A stretch of 38,081 nucleotides of DNA from Marinobacterium sp. (GTDB taxonomy: Bacteria; Pseudomonadota; Gammaproteobacteria; Pseudomonadales; Balneatricaceae). Position 1 is the stretch's first letter. Every line of letters starts with the position of its first letter. The position numbers and the translations under genes are program-made. Positions 27,147 to 36,808 of the stretch are shown piece by piece. Below the pieces are notes generated by a model, which saw only the letters and a list, made by a program, of their open reading frames with translations, had not been told where the DNA came from and ran no database searches. The DNA lies in the NCBI GenBank assembly GCA_003250495.1, contig QKGH01000286.1, positions 1 to 38,081 on the forward strand, in the 5' to 3' direction.

Positions 27147-27752
27147 ATGAAGAAGATCGCGATCGCAGCAGGCCTCACCCTGGCTCTGGGCGCCTCTCTG
27201 GCTCAGGCTGAAACCTATTCCGGTTATGTCAACACTACAGATGGTTCTATCTGGCGCACCGGCTTCGGTGAATGCTGGCACGACGGCTTCTGGACTGAAG
27301 CTGACGCTGTAGTCGTGGGCTGCGACGGTGTGGTTGCAGCAGCTGAACCGGCTCCGGCCCCGGCTCCGGCTGAACCGACTTACACCATGATGGACGACAC
27401 CAAGAAGTTCGCCCTGTACTTCGACTTCGATAGCACCAAGGTCGAAGATGTCTCCAATATCGTTAACTACATCGGCACCCTGTCCGGCCTGAAAGAGATC
27501 AAGCTGGCTGGTCACGCTGACCCGATCGGTAGCGACAGCTACAACATGAAGCTGTCTCAGCGCCGTGCTGAAGCCGTTGCCAAAGAACTGGCTGCTGCTG
27601 GCGTCGACGCCGACAAGATGTCTATCACCTTCCTGGGTGAATCCGCACCGGTTGCCAACTGCACCGGCCGTGGCGCCGAGCTGATCGCTTGCCTGCGTCC
27701 GGATCGCCGCGTAGACGTCGAAATCTTCGGCGCGAAAAACGTTCAGCAGTAA
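27147..27752 (+). CDS. OmpA family outer-membrane/peptidoglycan-associated protein
   Basis: A 201-residue envelope protein. From the third of three tandem ATGs (27147, AAGGA seven bases upstream) it has a signal peptide of about 21 residues ending SLAQA before ETYSG. A short N-terminal module follows with WRTGFGECWHDGFWTEADAVVVGCDG, a Trp/Cys pattern known in OmpA-like proteins of other Proteobacteria, then an Ala-Pro linker (EPAPAPAPAEP). The C-terminal OmpA domain carries ALYFDFDSTKV, LAGHADPIGSDSYNMKLSQRRAEAV and LRPDRRVDVEI, which binds peptidoglycan. Two cysteines near the C-terminus (ANCTGRGAELIACL) may form a disulfide. Codon use (many GCT, GGT, CTG) differs from its neighbours and suggests high expression. 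There is no N-terminal beta-barrel of classical OmpA size. A strong terminator follows. Confidence 0.92.
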   Translation: MKKIAIAAGLTLALGASLAQAETYSGYVNTTDGSIWRTGFGECWHDGFWTEADAVVVGCDGVVAAAEPAPAPAPAEPTYTMMDDTKKFALYFDFDSTKVEDVSNIVNYIGTLSGLKEIKLAGHADPIGSDSYNMKLSQRRAEAVAKELAAAGVDADKMSITFLGESAPVANCTGRGAELIACLRPDRRVDVEIFGAKNVQQ

Positions 27753-27765
27753 GCTGATCCTGCAT

Positions 27766-27794
27766 AAAAAAGCCGGCATCTGCCGGCTTTTTTT
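27766..27794 (+). terminator. Rho-independent terminator after the OmpA-like gene
   Basis: AAAAAAGCCGGCA-TC-TGCCGGCTTTTTTT. The GCCGG/CCGGC stem with a T-run starts 14 bases after the stop codon. Confidence 0.93.
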
Positions 27795-27831
27795 GTTGTG
27801 TGATGATGCCTTCCACGTAAACGATAGCGAC

Positions 27832-27867
27832 AAAAAAACCGGGAGACATCTGCCACCCCGGTTTTTT
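27832..27867 (-). terminator. Rho-independent terminator after purL
   Basis: Arms AAAAAAACCGGG (27832-27843) and CCCGGTTTTTT (27857-27867) form a GC stem with T-runs on both strands. Twenty bases beyond the purL stop on the - strand it gives a hairpin followed by seven Ts. Confidence 0.9.
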
Positions 27868-27887
27868 CCGTTTAACCAAGCGCCGGT

Positions 27888-30800
27888 TTAACCAAGCTCT
27901 TGGCGTGCATTGCGGAACATCCGCATCCAGGCCCCATCCTCATTCCACTCATCCGGCGCCCAGGAGTTCTGGATAGCACGGAACACCCGTTCCGGATGCG
28001 GCATCATGATCGTTACGCGGCCATCCGTCGTCGTAATACCGGAGATCCCCTCCGGAGAACCGTTCGGGTTCGCCGGATACAGACTCGCGATACGACCGTA
28101 GTTATCCACATAACGCAGCGCCACGGTTCCGCTCTGCTGCAGTGCCTGCAGGTGCGCCGCATCACGGAACTCGGCCTGCCCCTCGCCATGCGCGACGGCA
28201 ATCGGCATCCGGGAACCTGCCATCCCCTGCAGGAAGATCGACGGCGACGACTGAACCTCGACCATCGCAACGCGGGCCTCGAACTGCTCGGACAGGTTGC
28301 GCACGAAGTGCGGCCACAGCTCGGCGCCCGGAATCAGCTCATGCAGGTTGGACAGCATCTGGCAGCCGTTGCATACCCCGAGCGCCAGCGTATCGCCGCG
28401 TTCGAAGAATCGACCGAACTGCTCGCGCGCACGGGCGTTGAACAGGATCGACTTGGCCCAGCCTTCGCCGGCACCGAGTACGTCACCGTAGGAGAAGCCG
28501 CCACAGGCGACCAGCCCCTGGAACTGCTCCAGCGTGATGCGACCTGACAGCACGTCGCTCATATGCACGTCGACCGCCGCGAAGCCGGCACGATCGAACG
28601 CCGCCGCCATCTCGATATGGCCGTTGACGCCCTGCTCACGCAACACCGCGATGCGCGGCCGCACACCGGTGGCGATGAACGGCGCCGCCACATCGTCATC
28701 CACATCGAAGCTCAGTTCAACATGCAGGCCCGGGTCCTTGCTATCGAGCAGACGATCGAACTCCTGCTGCGCGCATGCGGAGTTGTCGCGCAGCGCCTGG
28801 ATGCGGTATGAGGTTTCCGCCCACCAGCGCTGCAGCTGTACCCGGCTGCTGCTGTAGATCTCCTCTTCGTCGAAGAAGATATTGATCTGATCGTCCGGAT
28901 TCAGCGTACCGATCACCTTGGCGATCTCACCGATACCGGCAGCATTCAGCTCGGTCAGCACCTGCTCGGTATCCTCGCGGCGCACCTGGACCACAGCCCC
29001 CAGCTCCTCGGCAAACAGCGCCGCAACGATCTCCTGCTGATCGGCCGCCAGCAGGTCGAGACTCAGGTCGACACCGCAGTGTCCGGCAAAGGCCATCTCG
29101 GCAACGGTTGCCAGCAAGCCGCCGTCGGCACGGTCGTGGTAGGCCAGCAGCAGCCCCTGCGCATTCAACTCCTGCACCGCAGCGAAGAAGGTCGCCAGCA
29201 GGTCGGCATCGTCCACATCGGGCACCTCGCGGCCGACCTGGTTGTACACCTGCGCCAGAGCGGACAGGCCAAGGCGGTTCTGACCGTTACCCAGGTCCAG
29301 CAGGATCAGGTCGGTTTCGCCCAGATCGCTACGCAGTTGCGGCGTCAGGGTCCGGCGCACATCGGTCACCGGCGCAAAACCGGAGATGATCAGCGACAGC
29401 GGCGCGGTCACGCTCTTCTGCTCATCGCCGTCCTGCCAGACGGTGCGCATCGACATCGAATCCTTGCCGACCGGGATGGTGATACCGAGCTGCGGGCACA
29501 GCTCCATACCCACCGCACGGACGGTGTCGTACAGCTTCTCATCCTCGCCAGGATGCCCCGCCGCGCACATCCAGTTGGCGGACAGCTTGACGTCGGAGAT
29601 CTGCGCAATCGGCGTTCCCGCCAGGTTGGTCAGCGTCTCGCCGATCGCCATGCGCCCGGAGGCCGGTCCATCGACCAGCGCCAGCGGTGTGCGCTCGCCC
29701 ATCGCCATCGCTTCCCCGAGGTAGGAGTCGTAGGAGACGGTGGTAACCGCGCAGTCGGCCACCGGCACCTGCCAGGGGCCGACCATCTGGTCGCGCGCCA
29801 CCTGACCGGTGATCGAGCGGTCACCAATAGTGATCAGGAACGACTTGGACGCCACCGCCGGCAGCTTCAGCACACGCTCGATCGCATCGTCCAGCTCGAT
29901 ACCCGCGGTATCGAATTCGGCCACCTCGTAGGCCTTGCGCTGCACCGAGCGGTGCATCTTCGGCGGTTTGCCGAACAGCACGCTCATCGGCAGGTCGACC
30001 GGCTTGTTATCGAAATGGGTATCGCCCAGGGTCAGGTGGTGCTCCTCGGTGGCTTCGCCCACTACCGCGTAGGGGCAGCGCTCGCGTTCGCAGATCGCTT
30101 CGAAGCGCGCCAGATCCTCCGGTTTCACCGCCAGCACGTAACGTTCCTGGGCCTCGTTACACCAGATCTCCAGCGGCGACATGCCCGGTTCGTCGTTATT
30201 GACGTTGCGCAGCGCGAAGTTGCCGCCGCGCCCGCCATCTTTGACCAGCTCCGGGAACGCATTGGAGAGGCCGCCGGCACCGACATCGTGAATAAACGCG
30301 ATCGGGTTGGCATCGGCAAGCTGCCAGCACTGGTCGATCACCTCCTGGCAGCGGCGTTCCAGTTCCGGGTTACCGCGCTGCACCGAGGCGAAATCGAGAT
30401 CGGCAGAGGAGCTGCCGGACGACATGGAGGAAGCAGCGCCGCCACCGAGGCCGATCAGCATCGCCGGCCCGCCGAGGCAGATCAGTTTGGAACCGGTGCT
30501 GATCTCGCCTTTCTCCACGTGATCGGCACGGATGTTACCCATACCGCCGGCGATCATGATCGGCTTGTGATAACCGCGCACCTCTTCGCCGTTGGCCCCG
30601 TTGACCTTCTGTTCGAAGGTGCGGAAGTAACCGGTCAGGTTGGGACGGCCGAACTCGTTGTTGAACGCGGCACCGCCGATCGGCCCTTCCAGCATGATAT
30701 CGAGCGGCGACACGATACGTGCAGGCTTGCCGTAGCCCGACTCCCAGGGCTGCTCGAAGCCGGGGATGTTCAGGTCGGATACGGTAAAACCGGTCAGGCC

Positions 30801-31790
30801 CGCCTTCGGCTTGGCCCCGCGCCCGGTCGCACCCTCGTCACGGATCTCGCCGCCGGAGCCGGTGGCCGCGCCGGAGAACGGCGCGATGGCGGTCGGGTGG
30901 TTATGGGTCTCCACCTTCATCAACAGGTGGATATCCTGCTGCGAATAGCCGTACTCGCGGCTCTGCGGATCGGGGTAGAAGCGCCCGGCCTGATGCCCAA
31001 CCACCACCGCGGCGTTGTCCTTGTAGGCGGACAGCACATTGTCGCCGGCCAACTCATGGGTATTGCGGATCATCGCGAACAGCGATTTCTGCTGCGCCTC
31101 GCCGTCGATATCCCAGGAAGCGTTGAAGATCTTGTGGCGGCAATGCTCGGAGTTGGCCTGGGCGAACATCATCAATTCAACGTCGGTCGGATTACGGCCC
31201 AGGTCGATGAAAGCAGCCACCAGGTAATCGATCTCATCCTCCGCCAGCGCCAGCCCCAACTCGCTATTGGCACGGGCCAGTTCGGCGCGGCCACCGCCCA
31301 GCACGTCGACGGTCGACAGCGGTTTGGGCGTATCGTGACGGAACAAACAGGCCGCCTCAGCGATCTGATCCAGCACCGCCTCGGTCATCCGATCGTGCAG
31401 CAGCGCCGCTACCCGAGCGCGCTGATCGGCACTGAATGCAGCCGCGGTTTCGACGTAATAGACCGTACCGCGCTCCAGGCGCGACACCGCGTCGAGCCCG
31501 CAGTTATGGGCGATATCGGTCGCCTTGCTGGACCAGGGGGAGATGGTGCCAGGACGCGGCACGACCAGATAGAGGTCACCTTTTGGCTCCTCAATACTGG
31601 CATTGGGACCGTAGCGCAGGATACGATCTAGCACCTGCTGTTGCTCCCCCGTCAGATCAGCGGACAGATCGGCGAAGTGAACAAATTCAGCATAGACGCC
31701 GACAATACCTTCAACGGCACCCTGCAGGGCACTGAGCAGTTTATCGTGGCGAAAGGCTGACAGAGCGGGCGCTCCACGCAGTACGAGCAT
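27888..31790 (-). CDS. purL: Phosphoribosylformylglycinamidine synthase (FGAM synthase)
   Basis: The large single-chain PurL converts FGAR, glutamine and ATP to FGAM in purine synthesis. The 1300-residue protein is the usual proteobacterial size. In order: an N-terminal domain; the first ATP-binding AIRS-like half with [34 protein letters not shown] and [17 protein letters not shown]; a second half with [12 protein letters not shown]-like [15 protein letters not shown]; and a C-terminal class I glutamine amidotransferase with nucleophile Cys in [12 protein letters not shown] and the His-Glu pair in [14 protein letters not shown] 31790 ([14 protein letters not shown]) matches family starts. 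It diverges from mltF, as in E. coli and Pseudomonas. Confidence 0.98.
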   Translation of the reverse strand: MLVLRGAPALSAFRHDKLLSALQGAVEGIVGVYAEFVHFADLSADLTGEQQQVLDRILRYGPNASIEEPKGDLYLVVPRPGTISPWSSKATDIAHNCGLDAVSRLERGTVYYVETAAAFSADQRARVAALLHDRMTEAVLDQIAEAACLFRHDTPKPLSTVDVLGGGRAELARANSELGLALAEDEIDYLVAAFIDLGRNPTDVELMMFAQANSEHCRHKIFNASWDIDGEAQQKSLFAMIRNTHELAGDNVLSAYKDNAAVVVGHQAGRFYPDPQSREYGYSQQDIHLLMKVETHNHPTAIAPFSGAATGSGGEIRDEGATGRGAKPKAGLTGFTVSDLNIPGFEQPWESGYGKPARIVSPLDIMLEGPIGGAAFNNEFGRPNLTGYFRTFEQKVNGANGEEVRGYHKPIMIAGGMGNIRADHVEKGEISTGSKLICLGGPAMLIGLGGGAASSMSSGSSSADLDFASVQRGNPELERRCQEVIDQCWQLADANPIAFIHDVGAGGLSNAFPELVKDGGRGGNFALRNVNNDEPGMSPLEIWCNEAQERYVLAVKPEDLARFEAICERERCPYAVVGEATEEHHLTLGDTHFDNKPVDLPMSVLFGKPPKMHRSVQRKAYEVAEFDTAGIELDDAIERVLKLPAVASKSFLITIGDRSITGQVARDQMVGPWQVPVADCAVTTVSYDSYLGEAMAMGERTPLALVDGPASGRMAIGETLTNLAGTPIAQISDVKLSANWMCAAGHPGEDEKLYDTVRAVGMELCPQLGITIPVGKDSMSMRTVWQDGDEQKSVTAPLSLIISGFAPVTDVRRTLTPQLRSDLGETDLILLDLGNGQNRLGLSALAQVYNQVGREVPDVDDADLLATFFAAVQELNAQGLLLAYHDRADGGLLATVAEMAFAGHCGVDLSLDLLAADQQEIVAALFAEELGAVVQVRREDTEQVLTELNAAGIGEIAKVIGTLNPDDQINIFFDEEEIYSSSRVQLQRWWAETSYRIQALRDNSACAQQEFDRLLDSKDPGLHVELSFDVDDDVAAPFIATGVRPRIAVLREQGVNGHIEMAAAFDRAGFAAVDVHMSDVLSGRITLEQFQGLVACGGFSYGDVLGAGEGWAKSILFNARAREQFGRFFERGDTLALGVCNGCQMLSNLHELIPGAELWPHFVRNLSEQFEARVAMVEVQSSPSIFLQGMAGSRMPIAVAHGEGQAEFRDAAHLQALQQSGTVALRYVDNYGRIASLYPANPNGSPEGISGITTTDGRVTIMMPHPERVFRAIQNSWAPDEWNEDGAWMRMFRNARQELG

Positions 31791-31839
31791 GTTGATTTCG
31801 AGCCTCTTGATAGACCTGGAGATCAGGCGTTAACAGCAG

Positions 31840-31857
31840 AAATTTAGCGCTGAATTT
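31840..31857. promoter_or_regulatory. Near-palindrome between purL and mltF
   Basis: AAATTTAGCGCTGAATTT is an 18-base dyad with a single mismatched pair, centred on AGCGCT, in the 137-bp divergent purL/mltF gap. It may be a regulator site; it does not resemble the E. coli PurR box. Confidence 0.3.
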
Positions 31858-31927
31858 TACCCGATCAGGGACCGTGGATACCAGAGAACTATAGAGCCGA
31901 GCATGCGAACGAGAACAGGCAGCCTAG

Positions 31928-33436
31928 ATGTTTAGACTCAGACAAAAACCCTATTTTCGCGAACTGGTCTATCTCTGGGGCCTGATATCGATCGCCGGCA
32001 TTCTGGCGCTGATCAGTTTCAATACACCAACCCAGGTCGAAGCAATCCGCAGCAAAGGCGTGCTACGGGTCGCCACGCGCAACACGCCGATGACCTACTA
32101 CATCGATAAGGGACAACCCGCAGGCTTCGAATATGAGCTGGCGAAGGCATTCGCCGATTACCTGGGGGTCCGTCTGGAGCTGGTGATCCCCACCACCTAC
32201 TCCGACCTGTTCGAGACGATGCGTGAACACAACGCCCACATTGCGGCATCCAACCTGATCATCTCCAAAAAACGCCAGGAGCAGTTCGATTTCGGCCCGG
32301 CCTACCGCAGTAGCGCCCCGACCCTGATCTACCGCATCCGCCAGGGGCGGCCGCAGCCGACCGGTATCGATGACATCATCAACAGCAAGATCGTCGTGCT
32401 GGCCGGCTCCAGCCACGCCGAGTTGCTGGAAAACCTGCAAGCCAGCCATCCCGGACTGACCTGGGAGGAGTCGGACAGCGATGCGGCGACCGATCTGCTC
32501 GATCGCGTGCACAGCGGAGAGATCGACTTCACCATTCTCGACTCCACGGTATTCGACGCCCAAAAGTCGTTCTACCCCGGCCTGGCCAAGGGGTTCGCAC
32601 TCGAAGAGCCGCAGCCGATCGCCTGGATGCTGCCCAAACATTACGACGGCACCCTGAAGCAAGCGCTCGAAGAGTTCTTTGCCCTAGCAGAAACCCAGGC
32701 CCTGATCGCCACGCTGGAGGAGAAGTACTTTTCACGTCAGAACCGACTCAACTTCTTCGATACCACCGAGTTTCGCCGCGCCCTGACCGAACGCTATCCG
32801 CCGCTGGAGCAGTACTTCATGCTGGCCGCCCAGGAGAGCGCCATCGACTACCTGCTACTGGCCGCGATCGCCTACCAGGAGTCGCATTGGCGCGCCGATG
32901 CGGTCTCGCCGACCGGCGTTAAGGGGGTCATGATGCTGACCGAAGGGGCAGCCTCGGAGGTCGGCGTCAGCGACCGTACCGATCCGCACCAGAGCATCCT
33001 CGGCGGCGCCGCCTACCTCGTCGGCGTCAAGGCCAAGATTCCGGAGCGGGTCAAGGAACCGGACCACACCTGGTTTGCCCTGGCCGGCTACAACGTCGGC
33101 TTCGGCCATCTGGAGGATGCCCGCGTCCTGACCCAACAGGCCGGCAAAGACCCGGACCGTTGGGAATATGTGCGGGAATACCTGCCGCTACTGGCCAACG
33201 AGCGCTACTACAGCAAGCTGCGCCATGGCTACGCCCGCGGTTACGAGCCGGTGACTTACGTAGCCAATATCCGCAAATACATGGAGATGTTGCGCTGGGA
33301 AGAGCAGCTCTCGCAGATGCGGCGCAACCACGGCAGCGAACCGCCGGGGCCGGCGGAGGAGCCCGCCGCGCCCTCCACTCCCGCGACGACACCGCTGGTG
33401 CCGGAACCGATCCTGCAGCTCTCCCCCGCGCTATAG
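31928..33436 (+). CDS. mltF: Membrane-bound lytic murein transglycosylase F
   Basis: MltF cleaves murein glycan strands, releasing 1,6-anhydro-muropeptides. The 502-residue product has an N-terminal membrane/lipid-export segment (about 14-31), a periplasmic-binding-protein-like regulatory domain (about 44-268, GVLRVATRNTPMTYY, FEYELAKAFADYLGV) and a C-terminal lysozyme-like SLT domain (about 290-435). The catalytic Glu318 lies in AIAYQESHW, followed by SPTGVKGVMMLT and GYNVGFGHLEDA. A Pro/Ala-rich tail ends the protein. The position between tadA and divergent purL is conserved. The anhydro-muropeptides it makes are substrates of the recycling path that includes AmpD. Confidence 0.95.
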   Translation: MFRLRQKPYFRELVYLWGLISIAGILALISFNTPTQVEAIRSKGVLRVATRNTPMTYYIDKGQPAGFEYELAKAFADYLGVRLELVIPTTYSDLFETMREHNAHIAASNLIISKKRQEQFDFGPAYRSSAPTLIYRIRQGRPQPTGIDDIINSKIVVLAGSSHAELLENLQASHPGLTWEESDSDAATDLLDRVHSGEIDFTILDSTVFDAQKSFYPGLAKGFALEEPQPIAWMLPKHYDGTLKQALEEFFALAETQALIATLEEKYFSRQNRLNFFDTTEFRRALTERYPPLEQYFMLAAQESAIDYLLLAAIAYQESHWRADAVSPTGVKGVMMLTEGAASEVGVSDRTDPHQSILGGAAYLVGVKAKIPERVKEPDHTWFALAGYNVGFGHLEDARVLTQQAGKDPDRWEYVREYLPLLANERYYSKLRHGYARGYEPVTYVANIRKYMEMLRWEEQLSQMRRNHGSEPPGPAEEPAAPSTPATTPLVPEPILQLSPAL

Positions 33437-33470
33437 CCAGGGAAGCACTCAGCCCGGAGCACTCGCCCTA

Positions 33471-33967
<497 letters not shown>

Positions 33968-33997
33968 AACCCACCATCAGCATAAGCCCCACTCCTT

Positions 33998-36700
33998 TCA
34001 GCCCACAGAATCCCCAACTGCCCACGGCTGCAAAAACGCCTCGACCTTCGCTTCGATATGACTCTCGACGGTTTTCAAGCGGAGCAACGGGATCCCGCTC
34101 TTTCTCAGAATGCTATCTTTCAATGCATCCCGCTCGGCCTGAGGCTCCGCCTCATGAGATCCACCATCGACCTCGATCACCGCCAGCGGCGCTTTCCCCA
34201 CTTTGAAATACAACACAAAATCGCAACTGGCCCGGTTTCTCATAAAATCCCGCTCCCGCGCCGTCAAGGCCTCGTTGCTCAACGAGGCCAACTGGATCAG
34301 GGCGACCTGGGAGTGAAACGTCAGCGTTCGGTATGCCGCCCTGGACAACAGGTCGCGCAGTATCTGCGCCACAATCTGTTCCGACCTGTATCGAGAATCG
34401 CCTGGCCGCAGCCTGTTATTGAGGCGCTCCAGAGACTGATCGTATTCCTTGTAAAGCAGGTCGAAAGCCGATACGACAGGTGCACGATGAATCTGTTTTT
34501 CGCCCGCGTAGTATTCGATATACCGTACCAACGCCGCGATATGTCCGTTGCCTGCGGCAAAGACATCGTCCCCCGTCACCAGAGTAAACCTGTTCTTGGC
34601 CCTCGATACAGCCACATTGACCATGTGGGGATCATCCACAAAGCTTAAGCTTTTCTGGCCAGATCGCTTATCCGACACCGTGGAAAAAACAATCTCCTCA
34701 CACTCCTGCCCCTGAAATTTATGCACAGTATTTTTAACAAAGTCGGCTGGCAAATGCTTATGAGAAAGCCTGATCTGCTCGTTGTAAGGGGCGATGAATC
34801 CTCGTTTATGTTCTTCATCCCAAGCACTTACGCCATCCAACTTGAGCGTCTCGAGCAGTGAGTCCAACTCTCGCAGATTCGAATTGTTGCGTGCGTGATT
34901 TCCTTTAGCCGTGACCAGCAGCCGCAACGGCTTTTCACCGGCGTCCGTTGTCATCGGAACCAGCTGGTTGTCGTAAAACTGCTGGTTGCAGAACTGGATG
35001 ATCCGGGGATGGCAGCGATAATGCTCTTTCAATAACGTCGTAGGTATCGAATCCTTAAACACACCGATACTCGAGTCGAGCAGACTGTATTTCTCACAAT
35101 CGTAGTGCTCAGCGGGTGGCATGATACCCAGATGCACCGGAATATGGGGGAGCTGTTTTCTATCGCCGACGACGATCAGGTTCCTGGCACACCCCAACGA
35201 CAGTATCCCCGGGATGATGTCCTGCTGCGAGGCCTCATCGATGATGACATAATCGAGAATTGCCCCACGCCCGATCGAGTTGATGATGGAGTGCGTGCTG
35301 CTGCCGATAATCGGGAACCGTTGTACAAACTCATCAAACTGCCTACGGTAATTCTCCGCATCGAATGCTTTCCGCTGGGGGATACTCCGATGAAGATAGC
35401 GTTTGAAAAACGCCATCGATCCGGCAACCAACTCCTTCAGCAACGCCTTGACGTTGCCACGCGTCAACTCCGCCCGAAAACCGGCCAACGCCGCTTCCTT
35501 TTCCCGCCGTGATTGCTCGTAATAGTGCAGCTGTAAGGAGTAGATAGCGGTCTTGCGCCTTTCCCAATCCCTAAAGGGCTTCGTACGCAGGATCTTAAAA
35601 TTGAGCAACAGCTCGACCCGATCCTTAAGTCCAATACGTTTTTCAGCAAGAAGGGCCAGATATGCCATCAGATCTGCAACTTGCTGCGGAGCTAGCTTGT
35701 ACTTATCCAGCGGGACCGGGGACGATGCCAGATTTTCGCGCTGCCATTGCAGTAGATAGCGCTGCTCTATAGCCAACTCGTCAATCTCGACCTGGAGCCG
35801 TGCCACCTCATTTTGAGCATGAAGATACTGCTTCAACTTCTGCAGAACAGCTTGAATCTGTTCCATGCTGGGCGCTGACAGCGACTGAACCGATGGCACA
35901 GCGGGTAGATTGTCGAAAAAGCCCTTGCGATTATCGGTACTGCCCAGCTTAGCGACCAGATAATCCAACCCGGCCTTGCTCAGCTTTTCATAAACATTCG
36001 CCACCGCAGCATTGTTATTGGATAGAATCGCGACGCTGTTTCCGCGCAATACGATATTGGCGATGATATTCAATATCGTCTGAGTTTTACCCGTGCCTGG
36101 TGGGCCTTCGATTATGCTGACTTGCGAAGAGAAAGCCTGTTCAACCGCCTTGAGTTGACTTTCGTTGACACCGAACGGGTAGATGAAACTGCCGGTCTGT
36201 TCCCGCAGACGATTCCGCCCAGTGCAGTAGGCCTGCAGTACCGTATCCCCGAAAGGAAGTATGTTATCCAGCTGATGCAGCACATTGTCGGCAATCGGCT
36301 TGTCTTGCGGTTGCGCCCGCTCGGCTCGAGTTTTTGCCACACGCACAAAATAGCTGAATACTGCCTCATCCTTGAACCTGGCCTCGGGACTGAACGCAAT
36401 ATCACCCAGGTTCATTACGTAGATTTTTTGACTGCCCCGATACTGAACGACGGCATATGTCCCACCATAGATCTCCACACTATCGACAGCACTGAAGGTT
36501 CTCCCCCCATCGCTGGAGACGAGTTGCCCCCGCACCACTTCCGTGGGATCAATGCGGCAATCGCTGAGAGGTCTGTGAAAGGACTTTCCGGAGGGGAAGC
36601 GGCAGGTCAGCATCAACTCTCCCCGTTGATCTCCCCACCATATCTTCCAACTACTGATTTGCTTGGTTTTGTCTTCACCGTTTACGCAGATGGAAACCAT
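33998..36700 (-). CDS. SF1 (UPF1-like) helicase with C-terminal DUF2726-type nuclease-like domain
   Basis: A 900-residue protein not normally found between guaA and tadA. The N-terminal 150 residues are not recognised. The helicase core follows: NESQLKAVEQAF (Q-like), Walker A GPPGTGKTQTI (199-209), Walker B IIDEASQQD (486-494), VVGDRKQLPHIP, EHYRCHPRIIQFCNQQFY, TVHKFQGQECEEIVFSTV and NVAVSRAKNRFTLVTG, the AAA_11/AAA_12 type (COG1112-like). A charged coiled coil is inserted at about 280-325. The C-terminus (about 770-890) resembles DUF2726, a PD-(D/E)XK-like fold: SEQIVAQIL, CDFVLYF and VIEVDGGSH. GC content looks lower than in its neighbours. ATG 36700 has AAGG six bases upstream; TTG 36715 is alternative. 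A defence role is plausible but unproven. Confidence 0.85.
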   Translation of the reverse strand: MVSICVNGEDKTKQISSWKIWWGDQRGELMLTCRFPSGKSFHRPLSDCRIDPTEVVRGQLVSSDGGRTFSAVDSVEIYGGTYAVVQYRGSQKIYVMNLGDIAFSPEARFKDEAVFSYFVRVAKTRAERAQPQDKPIADNVLHQLDNILPFGDTVLQAYCTGRNRLREQTGSFIYPFGVNESQLKAVEQAFSSQVSIIEGPPGTGKTQTILNIIANIVLRGNSVAILSNNNAAVANVYEKLSKAGLDYLVAKLGSTDNRKGFFDNLPAVPSVQSLSAPSMEQIQAVLQKLKQYLHAQNEVARLQVEIDELAIEQRYLLQWQRENLASSPVPLDKYKLAPQQVADLMAYLALLAEKRIGLKDRVELLLNFKILRTKPFRDWERRKTAIYSLQLHYYEQSRREKEAALAGFRAELTRGNVKALLKELVAGSMAFFKRYLHRSIPQRKAFDAENYRRQFDEFVQRFPIIGSSTHSIINSIGRGAILDYVIIDEASQQDIIPGILSLGCARNLIVVGDRKQLPHIPVHLGIMPPAEHYDCEKYSLLDSSIGVFKDSIPTTLLKEHYRCHPRIIQFCNQQFYDNQLVPMTTDAGEKPLRLLVTAKGNHARNNSNLRELDSLLETLKLDGVSAWDEEHKRGFIAPYNEQIRLSHKHLPADFVKNTVHKFQGQECEEIVFSTVSDKRSGQKSLSFVDDPHMVNVAVSRAKNRFTLVTGDDVFAAGNGHIAALVRYIEYYAGEKQIHRAPVVSAFDLLYKEYDQSLERLNNRLRPGDSRYRSEQIVAQILRDLLSRAAYRTLTFHSQVALIQLASLSNEALTARERDFMRNRASCDFVLYFKVGKAPLAVIEVDGGSHEAEPQAERDALKDSILRKSGIPLLRLKTVESHIEAKVEAFLQPWAVGDSVG

Positions 36701-36728
36701 AAGCGCCTTACGCAACAGCGACTCAAAG

Positions 36729-36751
36729 GCCGGGTCACTTCCTGACCCGGC
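36729..36751 (-). terminator. Hairpin between guaA and the helicase gene
   Basis: GCCGGGTCA (36729-36737) pairs perfectly with TGACCCGGC (36743-36751) around a five-base loop. It lies 58 bases past the guaA stop and 29 bases before the helicase start. It lacks a T-run on either strand, so it may be a weak terminator of guaA or a leader structure of the helicase gene. Confidence 0.45.
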
Positions 36752-36808
36752 GAGAGACTCGCCTGCTCAATCAACCTCAGCTGATAGCAACAGGCATATG
36801 CTTACCCC

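Noticed and set aside
29079-31631. 850-codon open frame on the + strand
   Set aside because: It is antisense to purL, whose motifs are unmistakable; the frame is a high-GC shadow without recognisable domains.
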